Shown here: piece after piece, positions 15,164 through 24,025 of the stretch
How the letters are laid out: the number at the start of each line of letters is the position of its first letter
How positions within the stretch are numbered: the first letter of the stretch is position 1
Assembly: GCA_946486465.1 (NCBI GenBank)
Contig: CAMLTY010000005.1
Location: 1 to 43,880 of the forward strand
Origin: an uncultured Mycoplasmatota bacterium
Lineage (GTDB): Bacteria; Bacillota_I; Bacilli_A; RF39; UBA660
Direction of reading: 5' to 3'
DNA: 43,880 nt
Notes under the pieces: model-generated
The model's database searches: none
What the model was told of the DNA's origin: nothing
Seen by the model: the letters and a program-made list of their open reading frames with translations, nothing else
Translations under genes and position numbers: made by a program

Positions 15164-15520
15164 ATGAATATGATGCAAGTTTTAACTAATATAACAGCTG
15201 ATCCTGAAAGTAATTGTCGTGGATTTGATTTTTTAATTAGAATTATTAAGAATGGTTTATTCCCTATTTTACAAATAGGTATACCTATTATTTTGATAGT
15301 TTTAGGTACATTAGATTTAGGAAAAGCAGTTATATCTAGTGATGATAAAGCAGTTAAAGAGGCTCAATCTAAATTAATTAAGAGATGTATTTATGCAATA
15401 TTAGTATTCTTTATTGTAACACTTCTTAATTTATTGTTCTCTATGATAGGACAAATTACTGGTAATGAGGCTTTAACCCAGTGGAGTAACTGTTGGAATA
15501 ATCCTGCTGAAATAAGTTAA
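15164..15520 (+). CDS. VirB2/TrbC-like small membrane protein, copy 1
   Basis: 118 residues. The start is the ATG at 15164, six bases after GGAGGAG. A longer frame from TTG at 15113 begins inside the promoter. Two TM helices (about 33-53 and 72-95) flank a short loop with LDLGKAVISSDDKAVKEAQSK. This hairpin layout is typical of VirB2/TrbC-type T4SS pilin or inner-membrane subunits in Gram-positive systems. It is paralogous to the next gene and to the C-terminal part of the one after. The ectodomain is short, with Cys near both ends (SNCRGF, SNCWNN). A terminator follows immediately. Confidence 0.75.
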   Translation: MNMMQVLTNITADPESNCRGFDFLIRIIKNGLFPILQIGIPIILIVLGTLDLGKAVISSDDKAVKEAQSKLIKRCIYAILVFFIVTLLNLLFSMIGQITGNEALTQWSNCWNNPAEIS

Positions 15521-15545
15521 TAGCAATTAAGTTGCTATTTTTTTC
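15520..15545 (+). terminator. Intrinsic terminator after VirB2-like copy 1
   Basis: A 7-bp stem (15520-15526 with 15532-15538), 5-base loop and a T run to 15544. It would make an abundant short transcript of copy 1, with partial read-through to copy 2. Confidence 0.8.
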
Positions 15546-15569
15546 TATATGAAAAAGGTGTGTGTTAAT

Positions 15570-15917
15570 ATGATAAGTATATTAGATACAGTTGTTGTAA
15601 ATATAGATAGTAATTGTTATGGTTTTGATGCTATCGTTAGAGTTATTAAAGAGGGAGTATTTCCTATTATTCAGATTGCTATACCTATTATATTAATAGT
15701 ACTTTGTACTTTTGATTTAGGGAAAGCAGTTATTAGTAGTGATGATAAAAAAAATAAAGATTTATTAAAGAGGATTGTTAAGAGATTAGTTTATGCTTTA
15801 TTAATATTTTTCTTTGTAACTGTTGTTAATTTAGTATTTTCAATGGTAGGAAGTATTACTGAAAATGAAACTTTAATTAAATGGAGTGAGTGTTGGAATA
15901 ATCCAATGGAAATGTAA
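15570..15917 (+). CDS. VirB2/TrbC-like small membrane protein, copy 2
   Basis: 115 residues from ATG 15570, which has AAAAAGGTGTG upstream. An in-frame ATG at 15549 lies in the terminator tail without a ribosome binding site. It is clearly paralogous to copy 1 over the whole length: the same SNCYGFDAIVRVIKEGVFPI opening, the same loop (FDLGKAVISSDDK) and the same SECWNNP ending. Two TM helices are present. Retention of two diverged copies suggests two subunits of one structure rather than simple redundancy. Confidence 0.75.
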   Translation: MISILDTVVVNIDSNCYGFDAIVRVIKEGVFPIIQIAIPIILIVLCTFDLGKAVISSDDKKNKDLLKRIVKRLVYALLIFFFVTVVNLVFSMVGSITENETLIKWSECWNNPMEM

Positions 15918-15928
15918 AATGTTTTTAG

Positions 15929-15956
15929 AATAGCATGTATTAATTGCTATTTTTTT
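15929..15956 (+). terminator. Intrinsic terminator after VirB2-like copy 2
   Basis: A 7-bp stem (15929-15935 with 15945-15951) followed by a T run. The stem resembles the terminator after copy 1 (shared ATAGCA/TGCTAT core), consistent with duplication of the whole gene plus terminator unit. Confidence 0.75.
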
Positions 15957-15972
15957 CATCTAATGATATACT
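15944..15972 (+). promoter_or_regulatory. Promoter before the long VirB2-like gene
   Basis: TTGCTA (15944-15949), a 17-base spacer and TATACT (15967-15972) preceded by TGA, an extended -10. The -35 lies inside the right arm of the preceding terminator. Confidence 0.55.
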
Positions 15973-15998
15973 AATATCATGATTGAGGTGGACCTTTT

Positions 15999-16919
15999 AT
16001 GAAGAAGAAAATATTTGGTATTGTACTAGTTATAAGTGTTTTAGCTTTTAATATAATTACTGTTAATGCGGATGAGGCATCTTCTAATGAAACTCATTTA
16101 TCAGGATCTTCTGTTAATTGTGTTTATGCTGATGGTAGTGTTTTTACTAATGAAGATGGCGAACTAAGTGGTTCTTTTACTAGAAATGGACTTAGTTGTA
16201 GAAAGACAGTTTCTTATGATGCTGGTGAATGTCCTGCTTTTGTTTTAGTTCAAACTCCACATGGGGGTACTTGTAGTATTACTTTTTCAGAGACAAAAAA
16301 AACGAAAAGATATGCAAAATTAGAAAAGAAAGAAGAAGGTTGTTTTTACTATATGCAACAGGTACGTTATACTTTTACAAGAAATAATGATAAATGGAAT
16401 GTAATAATGAACCCTGACAGTGGTAAAAGTGTTGATATTGCTGACAGTCTTAATGCAGTAGATACATGTCCTGCAACTATTTATATTAGTTTTCCAACCG
16501 GTAATGTTGTTCATTTTGATTTAAGGTCTGGAACTGGTAATAATGGTAGTAATAGAAATGAAGATCCTGATGAAGCTAGAGATGAAGATTGGGAATACCT
16601 TGAAGAGGGATTAAATAGGGAAGATTTTGATGATCCTGGATTAGAATGTAATGATATTATTGATATAAATGATCCTGGTTCTGTAGGTTGGATACTTTAT
16701 ACAATATTAAATTATATAAAAATAATAGGACCTATTTTAGTAGTTTTACTTAGTGCAATAGATTTTATAAAAGCTGTAGTAGGATTTGATGAGAAAGCAA
16801 TGAAAGAAGCTCAGTCTAAATTAGTTATTAGATTAGTTGTTGCTATATGTTTATTTTTAGTACCTACTTTAGTACAGTTATTATTATCATTTATTAATGC
16901 TACTACTTGTACTATATAG
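15999..16919 (+). CDS. Secreted ectodomain fused to a VirB2/TrbC-like TM hairpin
   Basis: 306 residues with a signal peptide (KKKIFGIVLVISVLAFNII, cleavage probably after VNA). A cysteine-containing extracellular domain (about 28-200) is followed by an acidic linker. The C-terminal hairpin (about 228-303) reads SAIDFIKAVVGFDEKAMKEA, closely like the loop of the two preceding small genes. It therefore looks like a VirB2-like membrane unit carrying an external domain. The gene has its own extended -10 promoter and a GAGGTGG ribosome binding site. A structural or adaptor subunit of the T4SS-like channel is inferred. Confidence 0.75.
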   Translation: MKKKIFGIVLVISVLAFNIITVNADEASSNETHLSGSSVNCVYADGSVFTNEDGELSGSFTRNGLSCRKTVSYDAGECPAFVLVQTPHGGTCSITFSETKKTKRYAKLEKKEEGCFYYMQQVRYTFTRNNDKWNVIMNPDSGKSVDIADSLNAVDTCPATIYISFPTGNVVHFDLRSGTGNNGSNRNEDPDEARDEDWEYLEEGLNREDFDDPGLECNDIIDINDPGSVGWILYTILNYIKIIGPILVVLLSAIDFIKAVVGFDEKAMKEAQSKLVIRLVVAICLFLVPTLVQLLLSFINATTCTI

Positions 16920-16952
16920 TTAAAATTGTTATATATTTGTTCTTAATTGCTA

Positions 16953-16981
16953 TTTATCTTTGATTTTATCTCTGATATAAT
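16953..16981 (+). promoter_or_regulatory. Extended -10 promoter before the VirB6-like gene
   Basis: TTTATC (16953-16958, weak), a 17-base spacer and TATAAT (16976-16981) preceded by TGA. It may drive the VirB6-to-lipoprotein block (17021-26543). Confidence 0.55.
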
Positions 16982-17020
16982 AGTAAATGATAGATATTTA
17001 ATGAAAGAGAAGTGAAAGAA

Positions 17021-19012
17021 ATGTTTTGGAGTGACCCAGGTTTTCTTGCAAATTTTTGTAGAGGTTTTCTTGCTATATTAGATAGTATAGGATATTTCTT
17101 TTTGAATGGTATTTTTAATATATTTTTTACTATTGCAAATGCTAGTTTTTTTCAAGGTGATGTTATAGATACCTTTTATTCGAGAATACAAATGATATTA
17201 GGTATTTTTATGATTTTTAGATTAACTATTACCTTCTTACAGATTATTGTAAATCCCGATTTATTCAAAGATAAACAAAAAGGTGCTGCTTCTCTTGTTA
17301 AAAGAATTGCAATTATGTTAATCTTATTATCTGTTATTGTACCTATTGATATTCCAAATACAAATGGTAATCCTTTAAATGAACAAATTAAGAACAATGG
17401 TATATTATTTGGACTTTTATATCAATTTCAAAATAGTGTTGTTGAAGATAATATTTTAGGTAAATTAATTCTTGGATCGGGAACTGCGAGTACAGCTTCA
17501 AATTCTGGAGGACTTCAACTAAATGGTATGCAAAATGTTGGTGATGTTATTACTTCAGATATTGCTAAAGCCTTTATTACACCAACTTTAAATGATGGCT
17601 ATGATGATATAACAGCTGCTAATTATGAAGAGGCTGCAGCTTGTCCTGATATTGTAGGACCTTATTTTAATCCTTTAGTTACTTCTGGAGCATTATTAGA
17701 CCATATAAATGATACTTGTAATGCAAATGGAGAAACATATGCTTTTAGTTATACGGGATTTGGTGGCGTGGTTGTTGCTATTGTAATGACTATTATAATA
17801 ATAGGATTTACTTTAGATGTTGCTGTTAGGGCTATTAAACTTGCATTATTAAGATTAATTGCCCCTGTTCCTATTATTTCTTATATTAGTCCAGGCCAAG
17901 AAAAAGATGGGGCTTTTGGTAATTGGGTTAAGACATTAACTTCTACTTATTTAAGCTTATTTATTAGATTAATAATCATATATTTTGGTATATATTTGAT
18001 AATCTTATTAAGAGATGGAGATTTAGTTACTTGGGTACATACATCAAATGCCTTAACTACTGGTCTTGCTAATATATTTATTATAATTGGTATTTTAGTA
18101 TTTATGAAAGAAGCTCCTAAGTTTTTTCAAGATATGCTTGGTATAAAAGGCGATGGAAAGTTATTTAGTGGTATTGGTACTATGTTAGGTGCTGCGGCTT
18201 TAACAGGAGGTTTAGCTGGATCTGTTGTTACTGGTGTTAGGGCTGGTTGGCAGGAAGGACAGGAGTTTAGAGATAAGGCTCAAAGTACACCTGGAAAAAT
18301 TGGTAGAGGTGCGTTATCTGTTTTAAGAGCTGGTGCTTCTGGAGTTGCTGGTGGCATAGGAGGAGCTGTTGTTGGTGGTAGAACTTTAGCTACTACTGAT
18401 AAAAAGGTTCCAGGTGCTGTCTATTCGGCTATGCAAAGAAATATGACGAGACGTGCTGCACATTCTACTCTATTTGGTAGAGGATTAGATAAATTTTCAA
18501 GTGCTATGACAGGAATGTCTCCTGTTGATAAAATGGATAATCAAGTTGAAGGATATAACGAAGCTTCTAGCCTTGTTAAAAGTATTTTTGCTAAATCTGA
18601 TGCTGATAGTGTGTGGAAAAATGCTTCTGGTCAAACTGTTAAGGATTTGAAAGAAAGATATGAACTTTTACAAAATGCTGATGGTGTTAGCGAAGCCGAG
18701 TTAACTATGGCAAGAAATGCGTATAAGGATGCTCAGGAACAATTAATAGGTGATGTTATTTCTGGTAGATATACAGATGGACCTTTTGCATCACAAATGC
18801 AAATTGATTTGAAGAACCTTCGTGGTATTGATAGAAGTCGTAATTTAAAATTATTTGGAGATGTTGATGAAAACTTAGATGCAGGTGAGGTTGCTAAAGC
18901 AGTTAAATCATTCAAGGCTGTTCAGTTTACTGCTGCAGATGCAGCACGTAATATTAAAAATACAACTAAATATAGTGCACGAAAAGCTAATCAACAATAT
19001 TCTAAACAATAA
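17021..19012 (+). CDS. VirB6/TrbL-like polytopic T4SS channel protein
   Basis: About 663 residues. ATG 17021 has the better spacing to AGAGAAGTG. A GTG at 17012 is an alternative start. Several TM helices occupy about 15-125 and 245-370, with RLIAPVPIISYISPGQEKDG followed by a long Ser/Thr and hydrophobic stretch typical of VirB6/TrbL and of Gram-positive PrgH/TraL-type proteins. The last 270 residues are soluble and Ala/Gly/Lys-rich (VAGGIGGAVVGG). VirB6 forms the inner-membrane pore of T4SS. The next genes are PrgI/VirB3 and VirB4, the expected order for Gram-positive T4SS. Confidence 0.85.
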   Translation: MFWSDPGFLANFCRGFLAILDSIGYFFLNGIFNIFFTIANASFFQGDVIDTFYSRIQMILGIFMIFRLTITFLQIIVNPDLFKDKQKGAASLVKRIAIMLILLSVIVPIDIPNTNGNPLNEQIKNNGILFGLLYQFQNSVVEDNILGKLILGSGTASTASNSGGLQLNGMQNVGDVITSDIAKAFITPTLNDGYDDITAANYEEAAACPDIVGPYFNPLVTSGALLDHINDTCNANGETYAFSYTGFGGVVVAIVMTIIIIGFTLDVAVRAIKLALLRLIAPVPIISYISPGQEKDGAFGNWVKTLTSTYLSLFIRLIIIYFGIYLIILLRDGDLVTWVHTSNALTTGLANIFIIIGILVFMKEAPKFFQDMLGIKGDGKLFSGIGTMLGAAALTGGLAGSVVTGVRAGWQEGQEFRDKAQSTPGKIGRGALSVLRAGASGVAGGIGGAVVGGRTLATTDKKVPGAVYSAMQRNMTRRAAHSTLFGRGLDKFSSAMTGMSPVDKMDNQVEGYNEASSLVKSIFAKSDADSVWKNASGQTVKDLKERYELLQNADGVSEAELTMARNAYKDAQEQLIGDVISGRYTDGPFASQMQIDLKNLRGIDRSRNLKLFGDVDENLDAGEVAKAVKSFKAVQFTAADAARNIKNTTKYSARKANQQYSKQ

Positions 19013-19030
19013 AAAGGAGTGTGATACATA

Positions 19031-19354
19031 GTGAATAATTATTTAATCCCTGCTAATACAAAGAGTGGTAAACTTATTCTTGGTTACTTTAAACCTTTCG
19101 ATTTGATATTGTTAGGAACTGGGGTCTTGATTTCTCTTGTCTTGTTGATGACTTTTCCAATGTCTTCTAATTGGCAAGTTATTCTTGTGGTTATGCCTGG
19201 TTTAATTTCTGCTTTTCTTGTTATTCCTATTCCTAATTATCATAATATTTTAACAATTATTATAGAAGCTTATACTTTCTTAACTAATAGAAGGAATTAT
19301 GTATGGAAAGGTTGGTGTGTTAAAGATGTCAAAGATGTCCAAAGTAGCAAGTAG
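19031..19354 (+). CDS. prgI: PrgI/VirB3-like T4SS membrane protein
   Basis: 107 residues from GTG 19031 behind AAAAAGGAGTG. Two TM helices (about 23-43 and 48-66) are followed by TNRRNYVWKGW, close to the R-x-Y-x-W-K-G-W signature of the PrgI family, the Gram-positive counterpart of VirB3. It lies next to VirB4 as in conjugation systems. The end overlaps the next gene by 29 bases. Confidence 0.85.
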   Translation: MNNYLIPANTKSGKLILGYFKPFDLILLGTGVLISLVLLMTFPMSSNWQVILVVMPGLISAFLVIPIPNYHNILTIIIEAYTFLTNRRNYVWKGWCVKDVKDVQSSK

Positions 19355-19883
19355 TCAGTATACTGAAGATTGGTTGCCTATTACTGGTATACAAAATGGT
19401 TATATAATTTGTGAAGGTAAACAGAAAGTTACTGGAGTTAAAATTACTCCTCGTAATATATTTATCCTTGATCAACAAGATCAAGATAATGTAATGATTA
19501 GTCTTAAAAACTTTTATAATATGATAGATTTTGAGTTTTGGTTAGTTGTTGCAGATAGACCTGTTGATATTTCTGTTTATATGTCACAGTTACAACTATT
19601 ATATAACGATGCAACATCTCCTGCTATTCGTAAACTTATTTTACAAGATATAGATAAAGGTAATATGTTTACTAATAATAATATTGTTGATACTGAGTAC
19701 TTTATTTTATTTAAAGATACTAGTGAAGATGTATTACAGAAACGTGTTAGAATGCTTATTAATGGTCTTGCAAGCTGTGGTTTAAATGCTTCACAAGTTA
19801 GTAATGATGACTTAAGAATAGTTTTAGAAAACTTCTTGAATGGAGGAGTTAATACTGAGTTTGGGACGGTGATGCCTGTATGA
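19326..19883 (+). CDS. Separate VirB4/TraC N-terminal-domain protein
   Basis: About 185 residues from ATG 19326. ATG 19335 is also possible, and both overlap prgI. The sequence (DWLPITGIQNGYIICEGKQK ... FWLVVADRPVDI) matches the non-catalytic N-terminal domain seen ahead of VirB4/TraE ATPases in Gram-positive T4SS. Here it is a separate gene that overlaps virB4 by four bases (ATGA), which implies coupled translation and a tight complex. No membrane segment is present. Confidence 0.75.
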   Translation: MSKMSKVASSQYTEDWLPITGIQNGYIICEGKQKVTGVKITPRNIFILDQQDQDNVMISLKNFYNMIDFEFWLVVADRPVDISVYMSQLQLLYNDATSPAIRKLILQDIDKGNMFTNNNIVDTEYFILFKDTSEDVLQKRVRMLINGLASCGLNASQVSNDDLRIVLENFLNGGVNTEFGTVMPV

Positions 19884-21670
19884 GTATAAGTATAAAAAGT
19901 CAATTAGCACCTAAAGGATTACAATTTAATCCAAGTGATTTCTTTATAAGTGATAAGTATGCAACTATTTTGTCTGTTATATCATATCCTCGTTTTATTT
20001 CACCTGGATACTTATCGACTTTAACATCTATGAGTGGTATTAAAATAGTTATTAAACATATTCCTGTTCCATTTAGTACTATGTCTAAGATGATTAATAG
20101 ACAAGTTGCTGATTTACGTGAGAAATATCGTCAAGAACATGATCAAACTGCTAAAGAGAGAATTAGACAAGATGCTGAGAGCCTTGAATCATTTGTTTCA
20201 ATGCTTGCTTCTAGTCAGTCTCGTATCTTTGATTTTCAAATGCATATTATGATAAATGCTGATACTAAAGAAGATTTAGAACTTAAAAAAGTTAATGTTA
20301 AAAATTATTTGGATGCTATGGAACTTAGAGCAGTGTCTCTTCGTTTTGAACAAGAGAAAGTTTTGAAGAGTATATTACCAATTTTTCCTAACCAAGATAT
20401 AGAAGAAAGAATTGGTACTCCTATTCCTTCTCCTACAATCGCTGCGATGTATCCTTTTATCTTTGATAGTATTAAAGATCCAGGACTTTCTGTTTTACTT
20501 GGAGTTGACTTTTCTGGAGGGGTAATCCTATTTAATCAATTTCTTTATCAAATAAGAAAAGAAAATAATAGAAATAATGCTAATATGATTATTCTTGGTA
20601 CTTCTGGTTCAGGTAAAAGTACGGCTGCTAAGCTACTACTTAGAACTCATATTAGAAATGGTTGTCAGATAGTTGCTATTGACCCAGAGAATGAGCTTGA
20701 AGAGATGACTAAGGCTTTTGGAGGAGATACTATTGATATCGGTAAAGGTGGAGAATATGGTCTCATTAATCCATTAGAAGTTATTATTGATGCTGATGAT
20801 GATGAGATGAGTCAAGGTCTTGGTTATACTGTTTTAACTCGTACCTTACAGTCTCTTAGAGCTTTTATGAAATATTATGATCCATCTATTGAAGAAGATG
20901 TCTTAAATATGTTTAGTGAGATTGTTCAAGATACATATAAAAGATTTGGAATAGATTTTAATACTGACTTTAGTAACTTTACTTCAGCTGATTATCCAAC
21001 TTTTTCTGATGTTTATGCTACTATTAGAGGTAGACTTATGTCTTTAACAGAACAGACTAGGGAAAAAGATATTATTCAAACTTTGGAACTTAAGATTAGA
21101 CCTTTAATTAAAGAATTAAAATTCTATTTTGATGGTAAGACAACTATAACTGCGGATAGTGATTTTATGGTCTTTAATATTAAAGAGTTTATGAATTCTG
21201 ATACTAATATTAGAAATGCTTTATTCTTTAATATCTTAAAATATGCTTGGGGTCTATGCCTAGATTCTTCTGTTAATACAATATTAATGGTAGATGAAGC
21301 ACATGTTTTACTTGGTACTAATAATGAACAGGGAGCTGATTTCCTTGCTCAAGTACAAAGACGTGCTCGTAAATATAATACTGGTACAATAATTATTACA
21401 CAACAACCTAGTGATTTTTCTAGTCCTGCTATTATTACTCAGGGTAAGGCAATATTTGATAACTCATCATATTATCTTGTTATGGGACTTAGAAAACAGG
21501 CAGTTGAAGATTTATCATTACTGATAGATTTAAATGAAAATGAGAAAGATAGTATTAAACGTTATTCTCAAGGTGAAGCACTCTTTGTTTGCGGTAATAG
21601 ACGTATGAGAATAAATGTTGTTGTTACCCAAGAAGAATTAGAGTCATTTGGAACGGCTGGAGGATTTTAA
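19880..21670 (+). CDS. virB4: VirB4/TraE-family T4SS ATPase
   Basis: 596 residues. An N-terminal region (about 1-200) precedes the ATPase. Walker A is GTSGSGKST at 240-248, and Walker B is ILMVDEAH with Asp472. ITQQPSDF and GLRKQAVEDL fit the C-terminal VirB4 motifs. VirB4 is the core energiser of T4SS and is present in every conjugation-type system. It starts within the end of the previous gene. Confidence 0.95.
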   Translation: MSISIKSQLAPKGLQFNPSDFFISDKYATILSVISYPRFISPGYLSTLTSMSGIKIVIKHIPVPFSTMSKMINRQVADLREKYRQEHDQTAKERIRQDAESLESFVSMLASSQSRIFDFQMHIMINADTKEDLELKKVNVKNYLDAMELRAVSLRFEQEKVLKSILPIFPNQDIEERIGTPIPSPTIAAMYPFIFDSIKDPGLSVLLGVDFSGGVILFNQFLYQIRKENNRNNANMIILGTSGSGKSTAAKLLLRTHIRNGCQIVAIDPENELEEMTKAFGGDTIDIGKGGEYGLINPLEVIIDADDDEMSQGLGYTVLTRTLQSLRAFMKYYDPSIEEDVLNMFSEIVQDTYKRFGIDFNTDFSNFTSADYPTFSDVYATIRGRLMSLTEQTREKDIIQTLELKIRPLIKELKFYFDGKTTITADSDFMVFNIKEFMNSDTNIRNALFFNILKYAWGLCLDSSVNTILMVDEAHVLLGTNNEQGADFLAQVQRRARKYNTGTIIITQQPSDFSSPAIITQGKAIFDNSSYYLVMGLRKQAVEDLSLLIDLNENEKDSIKRYSQGEALFVCGNRRMRINVVVTQEELESFGTAGGF

Positions 21671-21700
21671 TAGTAATTGATGTAGAAAGGTAGTGATTTT

Positions 21701-23491
21701 GTGAAAGGAGATAGAAATAATGGTAAAAGAAGTAAGAAGTATAGTATAACTAGATTTCTATCTTCTTTTAAATTATCATTTTTTAATTATGGGAAACTAG
21801 TAGTAATAGGACTTGTTTTCTCTCTTTTTCTTATTGGGGTAACGTCTTTATATAGAGAATTTAATATAAAAAATACTACTTTAGTAGCTTATGGAGATGC
21901 TCAAACAGAATATTTTTCTAGATTAAAAGAAGTACGTGATGAGTATAGAGCTTCTGAGAAGGATTTTTCGGAATTAATTATTACTTCTGCTTTTACAGTA
22001 ATGCAATCTAATATAGAAGGCTTCTCTTATGATGATATGTCAAGTGCGAGGATGAGGGAAGTTGCTGATTTAATGCTTGATGAGGTTAGTCATGAAGATG
22101 GTAGTTTTACTTATACTCCTAAGAGTGAAGAGGCTGTTAAAGAGAGCCTAACTAGTTATTTTAAAGGTGTTGATGGTAGTTTAGATGATGTTACTTGTGC
22201 AAGAATGGCTGAAGATGTCTATGATTATGTTGATGATTATTTAGAGTTTATTGGTGCTGAAGAAGAAGAGGGTACTTCTACATCATCTTGTGATGGTAAT
22301 TCTTATTGGTGGCCTATTGGTAGTGCTGAGACAACAACTGAAAATGGTGTTACTTTTGCAAGTGGAGAACCTGTAGCTTCGACGCTTACTGCTTATTTCG
22401 GTGGAGATGATAGCGTTCATAATGGTAATCATGGAGCGATTGATATTTCTAATAGTTTAGGAGTTGGTGGAACTAATATTATCGCTGCTAAAGATGGGGT
22501 AGTAATTTATCCTACAAGTGATTCACAGACAGGATATGCTGATAATGGTAATTCTAGTGATGGTGGCGGTTATGGTAATTATGTTATTATAGAACATTCT
22601 GATGGTAATTATACTTATTATGCTCATATGGCTCAAAATAGTATTACTGTTAGAGCAGGGGACTCTGTTAAACAAGGTCAAGTAATTGGTAAAATGGGAC
22701 ATTCTGGTGATTCTACTGGTACACATCTACATTTTGAAGTTAGATCTGGTGGTAATACTATTTCTAATAGAGTTGATCCATTAGATTATGTAAGTATTGA
22801 TAATCCACGTCCTGGATGTGTTGATTTTTCTTTAACCTCAACATCATTATCAAAACAGGAATTTATTTCTAAGATGGAAGCATATTGTACTAATAGTGGT
22901 AATAGTGCATTTTGTACTAACTTTGCTGATCATGCTGCAGAAGTTTATGATGTTTCATTAGATGCAGGGGTTAATCCTGAACTTGTTGTTGTTACTGCTG
23001 GAACGGAACAAGCTTGGCAAAAATGTGGTGGCCTTTATAATTTTTGGGGAATTGGAATACCAAATGGTGCAAGTTGTAGTGCCGGACCTCAGTTAACATC
23101 TTTAAGTGCAGGAATAAGAGAATATGCTAGTACTTTGGCAGAATATCAACCAGGTGGTAGATATGCTTCATCTATTGAAAGTAGAAATAGTGAAAGAGAG
23201 GCAGCTGGTTGTGATGCAGCGGGACATGGTGTAGCGGGTACTTTAGCAGGTATGCAATCTGTTTATTCTTGGGTTGGAGATTATCGCTATAGTCCTGGTA
23301 GTTGGGGGCGAGGAGGATGTGTCTATTTAAATATTATTTATGGAGAAGGTTATTGTTCTTCTGTACCGGTTTGTACTAGTTATTCTAGTTGTCCTAGTAG
23401 TAGTGCTACTACAGTTTGTGAACAAAATGATTATACAGCATGGCAATTAAAAGAAAAGTTAGAACTTAGAAGTGCAATATTTGGATTGTAG
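21701..23491 (+). CDS. T4SS-associated bifunctional wall hydrolase (M23 peptidase plus lysozyme/glucosaminidase-like domain)
   Basis: 596 residues from GTG 21701 after AGAAAGGTAGTG. A TM/signal anchor lies at about 30-50. The M23 metallopeptidase domain (about 215-365) has its zinc ligands at His244 and Asp248 (HGAID) and a THLHFEV block with His342 and His344. The C-terminal part (about 390-560) resembles glucosaminidase or soluble lytic enzyme folds (AGVNPELVVVTAGTEQAW ... YNFWGIG). Gram-positive T4SS use VirB1-like or CwlT-type hydrolases to open the wall, and this protein combines two activities. Neighbours on both sides are T4SS genes. Confidence 0.9.
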   Translation: MKGDRNNGKRSKKYSITRFLSSFKLSFFNYGKLVVIGLVFSLFLIGVTSLYREFNIKNTTLVAYGDAQTEYFSRLKEVRDEYRASEKDFSELIITSAFTVMQSNIEGFSYDDMSSARMREVADLMLDEVSHEDGSFTYTPKSEEAVKESLTSYFKGVDGSLDDVTCARMAEDVYDYVDDYLEFIGAEEEEGTSTSSCDGNSYWWPIGSAETTTENGVTFASGEPVASTLTAYFGGDDSVHNGNHGAIDISNSLGVGGTNIIAAKDGVVIYPTSDSQTGYADNGNSSDGGGYGNYVIIEHSDGNYTYYAHMAQNSITVRAGDSVKQGQVIGKMGHSGDSTGTHLHFEVRSGGNTISNRVDPLDYVSIDNPRPGCVDFSLTSTSLSKQEFISKMEAYCTNSGNSAFCTNFADHAAEVYDVSLDAGVNPELVVVTAGTEQAWQKCGGLYNFWGIGIPNGASCSAGPQLTSLSAGIREYASTLAEYQPGGRYASSIESRNSEREAAGCDAAGHGVAGTLAGMQSVYSWVGDYRYSPGSWGRGGCVYLNIIYGEGYCSSVPVCTSYSSCPSSSATTVCEQNDYTAWQLKEKLELRSAIFGL

Positions 23492-23500
23492 GAGGAAGCT

Positions 23501-24025
23501 ATGAAAAAAGTAGAAAAAATAGAATTGTCTATAGTTGTTATTTTTATTATTATTCTTGTTAGTACATTTATATATACGAAAATGATAGAAAAGAAAACTG
23601 AGGATCAACAAATAAATACATCTGTTACAGCTCTTGCTGATGTTAATCGCTTTTTTACTATAGATTCTGCTATTTCTAAGTACTTCTCTTATGTTACATC
23701 TAAAAATAGTGAGTCTATTTTAAAAATATTATCTGCAGATTACGTTTCTAGAAATAATATTACTAATGATAATATTTATAACTTTGTTGGTAATTATGAT
23801 ACTAATATAAGTAGTAGTTTGGAGGAAGCTTATCAGTTTAGTTCATATAATAATATTTATAAATATTATGTTAAAGTAGTGCTTAGATTAGAGACTTTAT
23901 ATGATTCAACTTTTCAAGAATATGTTTATTATATAGTTACAATTAATGAGAATGAATTAACTTTTGCAATAGAACCTATTTCAGAGACTATGTATTTAAA
24001 TAAAATAGGGGAGGTTGATTCTTAA
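23501..24025 (+). CDS. VirB8-like protein, first of two
   Basis: 174 residues with an N-terminal TM (about 9-26) and an external domain with a helical then beta pattern (FFTIDSAISKYFSYVTSKN ... YYVKVVLRLETLY) suggestive of the NTF2-like fold of VirB8/TcpC proteins. Overall similarity is low, so the fold call rests on topology and context. It has a good ribosome binding site (AGGAGG) and overlaps the next, similarly built gene by one base (TAATG). Confidence 0.62.
   Translation: MKKVEKIELSIVVIFIIILVSTFIYTKMIEKKTEDQQINTSVTALADVNRFFTIDSAISKYFSYVTSKNSESILKILSADYVSRNNITNDNIYNFVGNYDTNISSSLEEAYQFSSYNNIYKYYVKVVLRLETLYDSTFQEYVYYIVTINENELTFAIEPISETMYLNKIGEVDS

Noticed and set aside
15549-15569. ATG 15549 as start of the second VirB2-like protein
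   Set aside because: It lies in the terminator tail with no Shine-Dalgarno. ATG 15570 has one and matches the length of copy 1.
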